64,000 nt of DNA from Anoplopoma fimbria (taxonomy: Eukaryota > Chordata > Actinopteri > Perciformes > Anoplopomatidae), in NCBI RefSeq assembly GCF_027596085.1, contig NC_072464.1:16749124-16813123 (forward strand), written 5' to 3'. A model generated the notes under the pieces. It was not told the DNA's origin. It searched no databases and worked only from the letters and a program-made list of their open reading frames with translations. Position 1 is the first letter of the stretch. The number at the start of each line of letters is the position of its first letter. The position numbers and the translations under genes were made by a program. This document shows positions 41,350 to 53,692 of this stretch, piece by piece.

Positions 41350-42355
41350 ATGGGGGCAGAGGGGTTGGGCGAGCAGCAGCAACATCAGACAGAGCGACTC
41401 TGCACTTGAATAATTCATAATGGGAGGTGAACACTTCACCCTTTAACACAGACACAAGTCGCCTTGCTCTGCCTGCACTGCGGCCTGCCAGCCTCCACAT
41501 GCTCAGAGCCAGGCTGCAGAGACAAAGCCCTCTCCGCCGTGTTCACAACTAGAGATATTAACTCACACATGTGCAACTTTTTCTACTCCTTCTATTGTGA
41601 ATGGAGTGTCTTTAGTCCAGATGGAGTGGGTCTTGCTTTACTGATCAAGCCATGTGTTGATTCTACAGCAGCGTGTCTGACTGACAGCTTCTTCTTTTCG
41701 CTCCTCCAACATTTTAATTGTGTCTGCGGCTGATGTTTTTTTTTTATTTTTTTTTTTTTTTTTTACACGTCATCATATTTTACTGGAAGTGAGCAGCGGC
41801 TATTGGATTCAAGTGTGTGCTAGACAGTGATGGTTAACTTAGCTGTTAAATTATGAGAACATAGACATCAAAATGGGCCCCCCCTCTGTAGATCTTTGCT
41901 CTAATGTTTCATGTAAATATTTCAACATATGCTATGCCGAGCGATAGTAGGTCACTAGCAAGGGAAAAAAAAAGAAGAGAATTACATTGGAACGTGACAA
42001 CCTTCAGTTTATATTTGCTCATTAAGCGGCTCGATGATACAGCAAACACGCATCCACCACACCCCTTTTAATGCATTGCCATCAGTTTATGAAACCCTGC
42101 AGGACATTATGTTTCTGAGTGGTACGGAGTCTTCTCATACTTCCGTTTTCATCAGAATCTGTTTACGTGTGTGGGTGTTTGACGGCGGCCTGTAGGTTTA
42201 TATATTGATTCACCTGTTTCTACCTTCTGTGATGTTTTGCTGCCTCCCAGACAGGCTGGCTCAGTTTGCTATTAATACTCCTAGTTCCCGTTCAGAGGCA
42301 CTCCCTGATGGGGCAGGGGCTATATGCTTGGCTGACGCTAGCTTGCTAACCGACC

Positions 42356-42357
<2 letters not shown>

Positions 42358-42450
<93 letters not shown>
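42358..42450 (+). repeat. (TG)n microsatellite, 93 bp
   Basis: Pure TG, intron 1. Confidence 0.98.
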
Positions 42451-42451
<1 letters not shown>

Positions 42452-42570
42452 TGAGGGACTGAGAGTGAGAAAGTCTGTTTGTGTATGCTCTTATATCGTG
42501 CCTCTTTTGAGTATACGCATGTGCGAGAAAATGTGTTTTGGTTAGCATCTAAGAAGAGAGCATGCACACA

Positions 42571-42709
42571 GTAGGCATGTGTTCTATTACGTTTTAGTAC
42601 AAATACATGTGTTTCATGGTGTGGGTTTACTCTTCTACTTTCTTGGATGAGGTGCATTTCTTGGTGCAATTTTGTCTTTTACATAACTGTTACAGTGCTA
42701 GTGTTTATG
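42571..42709 (+). repeat. source or partner of the chimeric duplicate (second half)
   Basis: Matches 40530-40673 except for the 5-bp insertion in the other copy. Identity ends at GTGTTTATG, 16 bp before a TG tract. Confidence 0.93.
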
Positions 42710-42722
42710 CATGCATTTGGGA

Positions 42723-42724
<2 letters not shown>

Positions 42725-42781
<57 letters not shown>

Positions 42782-42789
42782 TGTGTGGG
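42725..42789 (+). repeat. (TG)n microsatellite
   Basis: TG to 42778 then ACGTGTGTGGG, intron 1. Confidence 0.97.
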
Positions 42790-43108
42790 TGCTGATTTCC
42801 CCAGCCAAGTGCAGCTGGAGGGGGCTTTTTTTCCTCCTGCGATATGAGAGCCGTCTAATTTTCTGCTCTCAAATTCCCCCGCTCGGCTCAATTTGAGTGG
42901 TGGGCTCGCCTCGTTGAGAAATGTAAATTGGAAGCAATGGCCCTGGATGCCGAGCTGCTATTATCTGACATGAACAGATAGCTTCATTAGACTCTAATAG
43001 GAATGTGTCTACTGCCACTCAACTGGCTGAGTGGCTGAGTGGCTTAGCACGGCTGCGGCTCAGGTGAGCCTCAATTCAGTAGATTCTCAAACCTAGAATT
43101 TGATAATA

Positions 43109-43110
<2 letters not shown>

Positions 43111-43157
<47 letters not shown>
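43111..43157 (+). repeat. (TG)n microsatellite
   Basis: Pure TG, last long tract before exon 2. Confidence 0.98.
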
Positions 43158-43159
<2 letters not shown>

Positions 43160-43189
43160 CTCGTTCCCTCTCCTCCGCTTTCCCTTTCA

Positions 43190-43310
43190 GGCTCTTTATT
43201 ATGCCACACCGGCTGATAGTTATCAGACTCGCTTGAAGAGAATTATGATTTCCATCTCAACCTTTCATTCTAGTGTGAAACAACAATTAGTTCACGGAGC
43301 GTCAAAATCA
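43190..43310. promoter_or_regulatory. possible intronic enhancer-like element
   Basis: TTATTATGCC, a GATAGTTATCAG double GATA-type word, GAATTATGATT and AACAATTAG cluster in non-repetitive sequence. The texture is suggestive only. Confidence 0.2.
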
Positions 43311-45264
43311 CTTTTCTCTGCATATTCAGTTCACGCTGCTTGTGAACTAAAATAGTTTTCACAGTACCACGGCAGTCCTTCCTGACCCACAAATACTCTC
43401 TCTTTGGCTGTCATCCGAGATGTGTACACTCTTGCTTATCGAAGCTTTGAATGGGAGAGTACAGGGAGATTGTATTCCTCATATTTTCACAGTGAATAGA
43501 GCTACAGCTGCAGGGCCTGACTGCACTACTGCTGCTTCACTTAGTTGTGTATGCGTGCGCTCGCTCGGGTAAGTGTGTGTGTCTGTGTGTGTAAGTAGGC
43601 ACTTGTTTGTGTGTGCTGAGCTGTAGACTGATCTGCTCTCTGGACGAGGAAGAGGCTGAGTCAGTGTCAGGTTTAAATTTAAGAGAAGAGACTAACGGAA
43701 CGGTGGAACTTTATTGTTTTACCATCTGTTTAAAGCTGTTTATTCATCCTGCACTATGTCATGCAGGTCGCTGAGTGTGCAAGTTATTCATCACAGCAAC
43801 ATGTCAATCATTTTATTCACTATTCTTTGAAAGATTTATACCCAAAACAGGCTTTTATTTTTAGCGAGCAAGTAACGTTACCAAGCAAAGGCAGTTTGAA
43901 CATCCTCCTTAATTTGAGAGTCTTGTTAACAATGGTTGTCACCATTCATCAAACATCCACCCACTAGGTTTATCTGTTCATCTCACGGTAAAAGAAGGCA
44001 TCATATTCATTTTCTCTGGTCTCTGTTTAGGAAACAGAATGAAGATGATTAAAGTTTGTCTCGTGTAACTGATTTAAATTATATTGCCAACTTGTTTTTC
44101 TCAGTTTTGTTCTAGCCACTTAAATTGTTTTTATGTCATTTGAGGTGAAAGTACTTACAAGCTGTATTTAGCTATTGTGTCTTGATTCATCCAAACAGTA
44201 TCTGGATGCATGAACACAGTGACAGTTTGAAGTGGAGAATCCATAGATCACAAGTCTGCCTTTACATTCCCCACTTCATATGTAATGGTCCACACTGACA
44301 GTTGTGCTTGATGACAATAATTCACACCACAGCCATGTGTACATACTTAGAATAGTCTAGCTAGAGTGGCCTATTTCTATGTTACAGTTGATTTAGCCAG
44401 CATTTAGGCCTACTTAAAGGGTTGCTGTGTAGAATCTGTTAATGTGTGCACCAAAGTGACCTGCACTTTGCTGTGTGTACTGATTTGGTCTAAGTAGATG
44501 TGCAATAGAAGTGCCATTAGGCGACCATCATGTCATGACACCAAGCACCATAAGTACTGACACTGCTGCTTTGGGACCATAGCGTTCACCAAATGAAACC
44601 CAAACCCTTAACTTGCACCTTCACACTAATGGAGCTCCTTGTCTGATTTGTCATATTTCATCTATTATACACATATTCCCTTCTCTGCATCTTGTTTTTC
44701 GGTTTGACATGAATCAATTCTTGGCAGGACACCCAAAAAAAAAAATGGGGAGGCCAATGCATTTCTGACCGGCTCTCAAACTTGGGATTGCATCTGAATT
44801 TAGATCTGATGCGGTTATTCATCCAATCACCATGGGAGTGTGTGTGTGTGTGTCTAAGTAGTACAGGGGTTATAGGTAAAAAGCGTGATATAAATATATA
44901 AATAAAATAAACACTTCTCATTGTTTTAAATGTTGGCTCTATTTCAGTTCCGTATCTCCTCAGGATATCTGTGTTGTAGCCAGTTTCGCCCGGCCAACTT
45001 CTGCTTTAATGCTTTACGCAGTGAAACAAGAAAGCTGACTCTCTCTGTTGGTCAGCGTAGGATATGTGTAGCATGTGTCTGTGTGTGTGTGTATATGTGT
45101 GTGTATATGTGTGTGTGGCAGCTGAGTAAATAAAGTCATGATCAGTGCTGGAGGTTGATGATCCCTCCTGTGGGATTAGATGAAGGCTAATTGGGGCTAA
45201 CAAGGACTAGACACTCATATGTTCTCTTTGTTTTCCCTCTTTCTCTTTCTCTTACTCACCACAG

Positions 45265-45329
45265 TCAACCTGTTAGACTCTAAAGCAAGCCAAGGGGAGT
45301 TAGGATGGATTTCCTACCCAACGCATGGG
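45265..45329 (+). CDS. epha3: epha3 exon 2: start of the ephrin-binding domain
   Basis: This 65-nt exon supplies the last two bases of codon 32 and residues 33-53 (NLLDSK...GELGWISYPTHG), the first strand of the ephrin-binding domain. The acceptor is a long pyrimidine tract ending CACCACAG at 45264; the donor is GTGAGT at 45330 (phase 0). Human EPHA3 reads almost the same here, with Thr for Ala39 and Ser for Thr51 approximately. A 65-nt second exon is, as I recall, typical of Eph genes. It was found by matching the frame left open by exon 1 and required by exon 3. It is far too short to stand out as an ORF. Confidence 0.94.
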
Positions 45330-45379
45330 GTGAGTATCTTCTATCTCTACATTTACACACATAATGTCTCCATATACGT

Positions 45380-45505
45380 ACATTTGGGGGGGCAGATCCG
45401 TCAACATGAACTATGTGTTGGATTCAACCCCACACCACATGAAATCAGGATTTTCAAACTCCTGTGGTTCCCACTATGCCATGTTGACCCAATGAGCCAA
45501 GTGCA
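45380..45505 (-). mobile_element. possible decayed tRNA-derived SINE, antisense to epha3
   Basis: On the minus strand an A-box-like TGGCTCATTGGGT (45487-45499) is followed by a B-box-like GGTTGAATCC (45420-45429), in the right order for a Pol III promoter. The spacing is wider than in a tRNA. It starts about 50-90 nt after the exon 2 donor. Confidence 0.35.
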
Positions 45506-46295
45506 GATTAACCCACTTCTCTTTAGATGTTTTTTTTTGCCCATTCTTCGTCTCTCGGGTCAAAGGTTAAGCATTCGGAGCCTGCCATATGGTCAAGATG
45601 CTTAAGGGAAAATGTACTGTGCGGGTGTTTGTGTATTTGAATGTGCATGTGTTTAAAGAAAGATTAAGGCATTAAAGGATTTTAAGTTGTAGACACTGAA
45701 GCATACACACAAGATAGGCGATAAGCCCCCTTTTTTTAGTAAATATTACATCAACAACATTTTACTGCTGTGGCATGTTAACGTTGTAATTCCATTGTTA
45801 AGATTTCGCTTGCTAATCCATTTGTTCTCAATTGAAATATACGCACCACCCCATTCTGTCTGTCACACATGCTTTAATACTGTTAGTCTCTTAACACACA
45901 TTTTTTAATCTGTGAGTTTAATGAATAAAGAAATTTAAAAAAAAAAAGGAAATTCTGAAATTCCTAACCAAAGTTCTCACTTCTGGATTTAGGCTCTGTC
46001 GTGTTAGTTTTTATCCAGTCTGTAGTTGCAAAAATCTACATACAGCAAATATTTTATAGGACGTAATTTGTGCTGAAATTCCATAACTTTTTTTGCTACC
46101 ACAACAAAACAATATGATTACATGTGGGAATGGTACAGCTTTCAGTCCCATACTTTTGGGAAATAAAAACAAAAAAAAATCTCAGCAGCCTCATCCATCA
46201 GCCTCTCTCTGCTACCACAGTCCCTCCAGTGGGCTCCCGCTTAGTGTTTATTTGTCTAGCTAGTTAGACTACTGTGCCTCAGGGCTAGCCCAATG

Positions 46296-46308
46296 ACACA
46301 CACACACA

Positions 46309-46390
<82 letters not shown>
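46296..46390 (+). repeat. (CA)n microsatellite with TGCGCG break
   Basis: CA tract interrupted once at 46311-46316, intron 2. Confidence 0.97.
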
Positions 46391-46391
<1 letters not shown>

Positions 46392-46904
46392 TTCCTCGTT
46401 TTTTCTTTATTAAGTGTTAGAATTACTCCTTGGCAGTGGCTTAAGGTAATCCAGTCATTTGCTCCGTGGAGCTGCCAAACCTTGTTTCCCTTCGCCGTAT
46501 ACACTGCTGGCACCGTCAAAACGCTCAGATTCTTCATGAGGTTGAACCACAATGAAAATGAAATGACCCAAAGGAAAAAGTACAGCAGGCTTTTTAAAAA
46601 ATGCATCCAGTGCAGAGACAATTGCAGGCTACAGGCACAATTGCGTGACCACGTCAAGGAATAGATTGATGTTGTGCTGATAGAAGTTATTACAGTGTAG
46701 GAAAATGCATACCGATATCTGAGACTTGATCCAGCACGGGACATTGGAATGTGTGTCAGAGGCTACGCAGTGGGCGCTGCAGCGAGGCTCTGCTTTATTT
46801 CATGTTATTTGCTTTGAACGAGTTCGGAAGAAAAGTGTGTGGATCTACAGTTCATAAAAATGCTGCAGGACTGGAAGCCAATGTCATCCTTAAATGAGAA
46901 TGAC

Positions 46905-47045
46905 TCCATAGAGAAAATGAGAGGATCAAAAGAGGGAGAGAGACAGAGCGATACAAAGGGAGGAGAGGAAGAAAGAGAGGGAAGAGGACAGAGGGGAGGA
47001 CAGGAAAGGATGAGAGAGAGACAGGGAGAGAGAGAGAGAGAGAGA
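46905..47045 (+). repeat. purine-rich (GA/GGA) block
   Basis: About 140 nt almost wholly A/G on the sense strand, ending in a (GA)n run. Such mirror-like purine tracts can form triplex DNA. Confidence 0.85.
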
Positions 47046-47184
47046 TTGCTGATGATCAAGTCCTCAAGGTGAATCATCTGTAATTACTCACGTCATCCAC
47101 TGACTGCGCTCCGATAAGCAGCCTGCCCTGGGAGACTGCTGTTCACAAATGATTTCTCATAATGTGGCAGTGGCACTGAGCCCT

Positions 47185-47289
<105 letters not shown>

Positions 47290-47413
47290 CACTCACATTG
47301 ATGGAGAGACCATGGCTATTGGCCTACCGAGACACACCGTGCTCCGGTCAGAACAAATTAAGAGCTTAGCCTCCCCAGGATGTTCACTCCAGAGCCACCG
47401 GCCAGACTGACAA

Positions 47414-47421
47414 GTGTGTGA

Positions 47422-47514
<93 letters not shown>
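47414..47514 (+). repeat. (TG)n microsatellite, 101 bp
   Basis: TG with early GAGTGAG break. It is complementary to the CA tract 128 bp upstream. Confidence 0.98.
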
Positions 47515-47515
<1 letters not shown>

Positions 47516-48594
47516 TCCAGATATACTGTTATCTGTCTGGGAGGCAGGCTGATTGCTGAGCAGCGTCCAAGGGGCTTAGCCCTTCATAAGACTAAAGAGT
47601 GTTAAAGATTACATTCTTGTGTGCTTTGAAAGCATTCTTCAGCAACAAACCAACACCCCAGACACTGGCTGTGCATACAAAATAGAAATAATGGGCACAT
47701 ACACAGTAAAGTCCATTTTTCATAGGAACCAGCAGGGGATACAACTGCATTGCTGTTTATGCGTGGACTTGATTGATTAAAAAAAATACAAGTTTTGCTT
47801 AGCTAGTTTTAGTTACAATGTTCAGTTTGATTTGTTCAACTGAAATGTTGAAATATTAAAATATGAAAGTGTTGAGTTAATGTTGAGCTATTGAAACCTG
47901 TATATTTGCTTGAATTCAACTAACGAGTTAAATCTAAACTTATTTTGTAACATTTTCCACAACAGCTTTTTTTATGCTTAAAGTTTATGTCAGATTTTAC
48001 ACAACACACAGTTGCTCATGGGAACATCAGTATCCAATGAATAAAGAAGAACAATTAAGCAGTGAAATGTTTTCACATGTTTAGTCTCATACTCTACAGG
48101 ACACTGTAAGTGGTTTAAAAAGCTAATAACAACAGCATTGATTGAGCTTTTGTATCGCGATGAAAATGCTTGACATCTATAGAAGAAACTCCAACAGTCA
48201 CAGTGTGTGAGCTCTGCATATACTGTCAGGAATAATAAAAACTATTTAACTCACACAGATTTATTTACAGACTTATTCACTTCTCACTTCCAGTTCTCAG
48301 GTCTGAAAGAGGAATGGGGGGGCATGCACAATATAATGGCATGGCTTTTTATATTTTGGATTAGGTTCAACCCTTCAGTCAGCCAGCTCGCTATATTTGT
48401 TCCTCTCAGACTGCTGTTTCAACTTCTTGAGTCACCCAAGGGCTCTTAAAGCCCCCCGTGCGCTGCTGCTGCCACCCCATCTGCAAAACCAGCCTGACCA
48501 GCATAAAACGCTCAACCTTACCCCCCAGAAAGAGAGAGAGTAGAGAGAAAAGCCTGCCCATAAACGGAGATTAGCAGTCAGGGCAAAGGACCAG

Positions 48595-48624
48595 GGAGGA
48601 GGAGGAGGAGGAGGAGGAAGAGGA
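48595..48624 (+). repeat. (GGA)n trinucleotide repeat
   Basis: About nine GGA/GAG units. Confidence 0.93.
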
Positions 48625-49695
48625 TGGAGTGTAGAATTGTGTTAGCAGTTATTTACTTCCTGGTAGGACCAGCTGATGCAAATCCTCTGACTGACAGGTG
48701 GTAAACAGCATGACAACATATTCAAAATGATATAAAATAAGAAATGCATTAATACTCCCCAAAACAAGAAAAGACATTTTAGACCTCATCATAATTTAAA
48801 AAGCACAAGCAAACAAACAAAATGTTGTATACCAATGTTACAATTGCATCCTACAGTATTATGAATATATTTCAGATGTGGTTCCCTGGAGATTATTGAA
48901 AATCAATTTTATGCAGCATCCTTCAGGAATTGTTTCTGATGTGTCCTTGAGCAAAGCATGAACAAGGATTAGTAGGGCGAGGCTCGGTGCTGTTGAAAAA
49001 CAGGAAAAGGAGAATGTATGAAGTGTATATTCAGGTTCCTCTTTGTTAAGACCGGCTGATGAAACGTCCTCTGACTGATATGCTGCAGTTGTTGTGTCTG
49101 TGACCCCACTGACCTCTATGGAGCCCAAGAGCTCTGCACTTGTTGTGGTGCTCCAGTTTTAGGATTTACCCTCTTCAGCTGTAGCAGCATAATGGACATT
49201 CGTAGATACACTATACCTGGAATCTGCTTCTCCAAATGGTTTTTTGTTTATTATAGAAATCCATCTCAGTCTTCCCTCAACTAGTCTTGGTTTAAATGCA
49301 TTGTTACCCTATACTGGTCCATTAACTCCCACTGACCTGCGTTTCTTTGAAGTGGGTGAACCCTGGTGCTGACTCTGTGACTTTGAGACGTGCCTGTTGC
49401 CGTCGTTGTAATGTCATGAGCAGATCAAGTTACAACACTCCATTTTACTGTTCCTTTAGCTGCCTCACCTACCTACAGCGCAGATCAGACGGACCAGGGG
49501 GCGGGATCACACCGAACTGTGACCATCAGGGGTCAGGGTCAGAGGTCACAAGGACTGGTGTAGGGTGCTAGTGTTGTTATATATCAATTAGAGGGCAGGG
49601 AGGAGGGTGGAGTTATGACCCCCTGGAGAGACACAAGGAGGTGGCTGCTCACTTTAGTAGACCTTTATTTATCCCGGTTAACACACAAACAGTTC

Positions 49696-49735
49696 CACAC
49701 ATTCACAGTGGGAGTCGCCTCTGTTGGTGAGAAGT
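49696..49735 (+). repeat. short dispersed repeat shared with 60042
   Basis: CACACATTCACAGTGGGAG (49696-49714) recurs exactly at 60042-60060. Here it is followed at once by GTCGCCTCTGTTGGTGAG, and in the other copy a similar GTCACCTCCATCGTTGTTGA follows 40 nt later. Confidence 0.6.
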
Positions 49736-52401
49736 GGTCGTAATATTTTGCGTCCTGATTCGACAAAACTCTAAAACTCGAGTTTTGTCCAATTGCCCAG
49801 CATGCTTCACCTCTTGTGTCTGTGGCTGGTTGTTTCTTCATGTTGGGTTCTTTAAATGTACAAGTGAGGACTCTCCTAACTATTACTTTTCTGGATCTGG
49901 ATAATTAAGTAGAGACACTGTATATTTATTTCCTCCTTGTCAGGTGAAGGACAGAAAACAAGCATTTTTTTCTAACAAACCCAGGGAAGTGAATCAAGGT
50001 TGTTCATTCTTATGATGTAATGTTTGGGGAAAAGGAAGAGGATAAATCTCCATGTCAGAGATGCTATTCTCCAGGGTTTGAATCCTCACATCGTAGCGGA
50101 GGTCTCATTTACTTTGGCAGACTCTTGCTCAAGTCAAGTCATCTATTCTGGAATAGGATCTAGCACCCGTAACACACACATGCAAGCATACATACAGACG
50201 CAAACACACACCTGGGTTTGATTTTGAACCAAGTGTGCGTGTGCGTTTGTGTTTGGCAAACTTCCGACCCATCCCAAAGACGGAGAGCAATCACTCGCAG
50301 TCGCTTTCGATTTTGCCCAGTTTGCGTGATGTTGGCGGACATGAAAGTACATAAAGGGATAAGACGTAAATCCTGCAGCTCTCACACACATCTGCTTACA
50401 AAGACTGAGAACTATGCACACACACACACACGCACATTCATGCAGTAACACAAATGCATAGATGCACGTACACAGGGCAGCAAGTGGAACAAAGTTCATG
50501 GTCATAACACACAAACACACACACTCCTGATAGCTCAATATATACAGGCAACTGAGAGTAATGTACAAACACTGTGCCCTCCACCCTAAGGCCACTTGTT
50601 CTGTTAGAAACCAATTTTGCCAGAGTGGCTTACTTTTCAGGGTGACGGAAAATCAAATGTGCACAATGAAATGCAGCAATAATATTCACAATAAGCGGAG
50701 AAGCACTTGAAACGGACAGGATGTGAGATAGGTGCATCCAGAGTATGCTCACTTTACATTCGCTTCATCCTCTTAGGTTTTCCATTAGATGGCAGATCAC
50801 ATAGAGGTAAAGAGAAAAGGCACAGAGCCAGTCCTTCAATACTGCACAAGCTGGGTGCTCTTTTATTGGAAAACAAACTGCATTTTTTAAAGCTATGACA
50901 TTGAATTCTTTACATTTTGTAATGGCCATGTTGTGATTTCTGTTAAAACTGTAAGCAACAACTTGTAATCTTATAGAATATTTTTTCAGAGAGGCAAAGT
51001 TGTACAAATATCCCTGTCTTCCAGAAGTTACATTTAATCTGTTTGGTCAAATACAATTTAAAAAAATATGTTTTTGCCTGGATTCTTTTCTTTTTCTTTT
51101 GAAGAAGTGCTATGGTCTTGTTAGAGTTCAGGACTTTGGCTCCATAGACCAGGGTTTGCTTTCTGAGGTCCACATTTAGTTTTTGAAACACATTTGTAAA
51201 GGTTAGGAAGAGATTTTGGTTTTGTAGAAATAAAGACACAACTAAAGACTTCCTGTCCACTGCTTGAAGTCAGTATTAACTTTTTAAATATTTTAACCAA
51301 GCAACAAGTGCTTTGATGTCTAAACTTAACCATAAAAACACTATTCATGCTTTACGGTACAATGACACATAAAGATATGCAGTCAAGACAAATGTTTTAC
51401 GAAATTACACATATTTTCATTCAAAATTTCGCTCATTAAAAATGTAGTTTAACATTCTGTTTCACTTTTTTACTGCCGTTAATTAGTATAGTGCAATTTC
51501 TAGGATACAGAGTTGCGACAGATATCCTGTCATGTAGTCACATCATGGTTCTCCACAACATGTGTACAACTGTGTGCGACAAGCTTGGTGTACCAACACC
51601 TTCATAGACACATGGCTTTTTTCATCGTTTTCGATAATATAAATCTGTGTATTTCTTTATTGAGTATTTTTAGCAGCTAACATTTTTAACCAACAGAAGT
51701 GATGCATCACATCTGCACAAAAAAAAAGTTTAATTCCCAGTTGTGCTGCTTTAAATCTTGGCAGAAACACATTGTTGAACTCTGACAGAAAGTATGTATA
51801 TATAAAGCCGAAGCAGATTAGAATGCTTTGTTTGCATTACTTTCATGTTATTACATTGCCTTATCAAACATAATGTCAACAGAGTCACTAATCATAGTGG
51901 CAGCTCTTGTCTTCCCTCTGCTTTCAGTTTTGTCAAAGTCTCTCATCAAACCTCTGTTGCATGTCATCACATCATTAATTCGACATATATTTTAAGCCAA
52001 TCTATTAAACCTGAGACTAAAGTGCAGTGAAATGTTAAGTTTAGCTTCACATCTTAATATTTAGCCCCACTCCGTAATGTCTACTTTGCCTGTTATTGTT
52101 AGATATATAGAGAGCTTGGACTGCACTCAGATGAATGAGGTGACGCCGAGGAAAGCATGACGGGGGAGACTAAACACCAATGGAATCCATCCCCTCAATT
52201 TTCCTCTCACTTTATCTCACGCTCCCTCTTCCTATTGCTCTATTTCAGCTCTATCTCTTTTACTTTCTCTACCTTCCCCTTCATTATTCTCTCCCTCTCT
52301 CTCAGGGGTGTTTCATTAACTTTACTGAAGAGATGAAAAGCAAGTGGCCATCCTTCAGCCTAAGAGCTCCTTGACCACCACACACTCATAGATATGGCTA
52401 A

Positions 52402-52405
<4 letters not shown>

Positions 52406-52477
<72 letters not shown>
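52406..52477 (+). repeat. (CA)n microsatellite 1.2 kb before exon 3
   Basis: Pure CA, complementary to the TG tract after exon 3. Confidence 0.98.
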
Positions 52478-52478
<1 letters not shown>

Positions 52479-53514
52479 GCGCACACCAAACCATGTAATA
52501 GAGAACCTCCACTTTCTTAGCTCGTCATTAATTTCTGTGTTCAGGCTGAAAGCACCTGCTGTGTCCGCCTGCTATGGGACCTTAAACACTTCACATGAGC
52601 CGTATGTGAATGTATATGTGTGTGTGTGGGTTTATGTTTCCATTAATGCTTGTGTGAAAGGAGCGATAATTCAGTTTCCACTTACCCAGAAAGCGTTTCT
52701 TTTTCTCTCTCGCTCTCTCTCTCTCTCTCTGAAGAAAGCACTGCTCATTCAGGCATACATTCATTCTGAATTTTTTTTGCGACTGAGAGAAAAGTAGAAA
52801 AAGCATCCATTTACACATTTAGGCCCCATTCGTTGTAATGACTGTCATTTTAACCACAATGAGCCCAGTGTTTCAGGTGTTTGCCCATTCATCATCGCTC
52901 CGATTCAGTGTTGATTTGCCTGGACAGCGAAGCCAAAGCGCATGATCAATGAGTCTTCCCGCTGTGTTGAATTCAAAAGGAATGACCCGGCTTTCTTTTT
53001 TCTCTTCTCCTCTCATTGCTTTCTCCCAGTGGAGGGAAAATGTAAGATAGACACGAACGTCCCTGGTATACACTCACATCTGTCTGTACTTCGTAGCTCT
53101 CTTTTGTTTCATAGTGGATTCAGCACGTTTCATTTAGTAACCGTAGCTCTGTGATGCAAATAACCAGCAGCTTGAAAGTCCTCATTTGTAGAGAAAAAAA
53201 AAACATGTTAGTAAAAGGGTGGAAAAAAACACTATAGGATTTCACTAATATTTAACAGCAATTAAGCTGCTTCCCACGAATTTATTTATTTCGAGAAAAG
53301 GAAATCACACTTCATGGTTTTTCTCTGAGATATTTGCACAGTGCTCTGGAAATTTGGCTAAGGCAGCAAGTTTGCTTTTAATTAATTTGTGTAATTTGCA
53401 AGAGATCTGGTAGTGTGATTTTTCACCCTTAAGTGTTTATTAGATGCTTAGTATTCAGCAAGAAAGAATCTGAATCTAAATAATTAATGTGTAAATGCTT
53501 ACAGGGTGGAGATA

Positions 53515-53692
53515 ACTTTATTTTTCTCTTTGCTATCCACCCCTCCTTTCCTCTATCCTCTTCCTTTCTCTGCTCCGAATTCGCTCTTTCCAACTCCTTC
53601 CTCTTCAACTTTACTCCAATGTCTCGGAAACCCCATTTTCCCTCCATCCTCTGTTTCTCTCCTCCACCTCTCCTTCTCTCCATCTTTTTCAG
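53515..53692 (+). promoter_or_regulatory. extended polypyrimidine tract before exon 3
   Basis: About 178 nt of largely C/T sequence lead directly into the exon 3 acceptor (TTTTTCAG), with only scattered purines such as the GAATTCG near 53577. A normal acceptor needs about 20 nt. The extra length offers many possible PTB/U2AF binding sites and alternative branch points. Effect on splicing is inferred. Confidence 0.5.

Larger units (their letters stand above)
37008..45264 (+). other. epha3: epha3 intron 1 (8257 nt, phase 1)
   Basis: The donor is GTAAGT and the acceptor TTACTCACCACAG. No further exon was recognised. It holds seven dinucleotide tracts of 30 nt or more, all TG in the sense direction, plus (TCTG)n, (TGTAA)7 and GAAA/GAAC repeats. 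It also holds a G-quadruplex motif near 38053-38074, the chimeric duplication at 40433-40673 with its CpG-rich neighbour, and possible enhancer sequence around 42890-43310. Confidence 0.9.

Noticed and set aside
46296..46390. CRISPR-like regular repetition of short tracts
   Set aside because: These are simple dinucleotide microsatellites in a vertebrate genome, with no repeat-spacer structure anywhere in the window.
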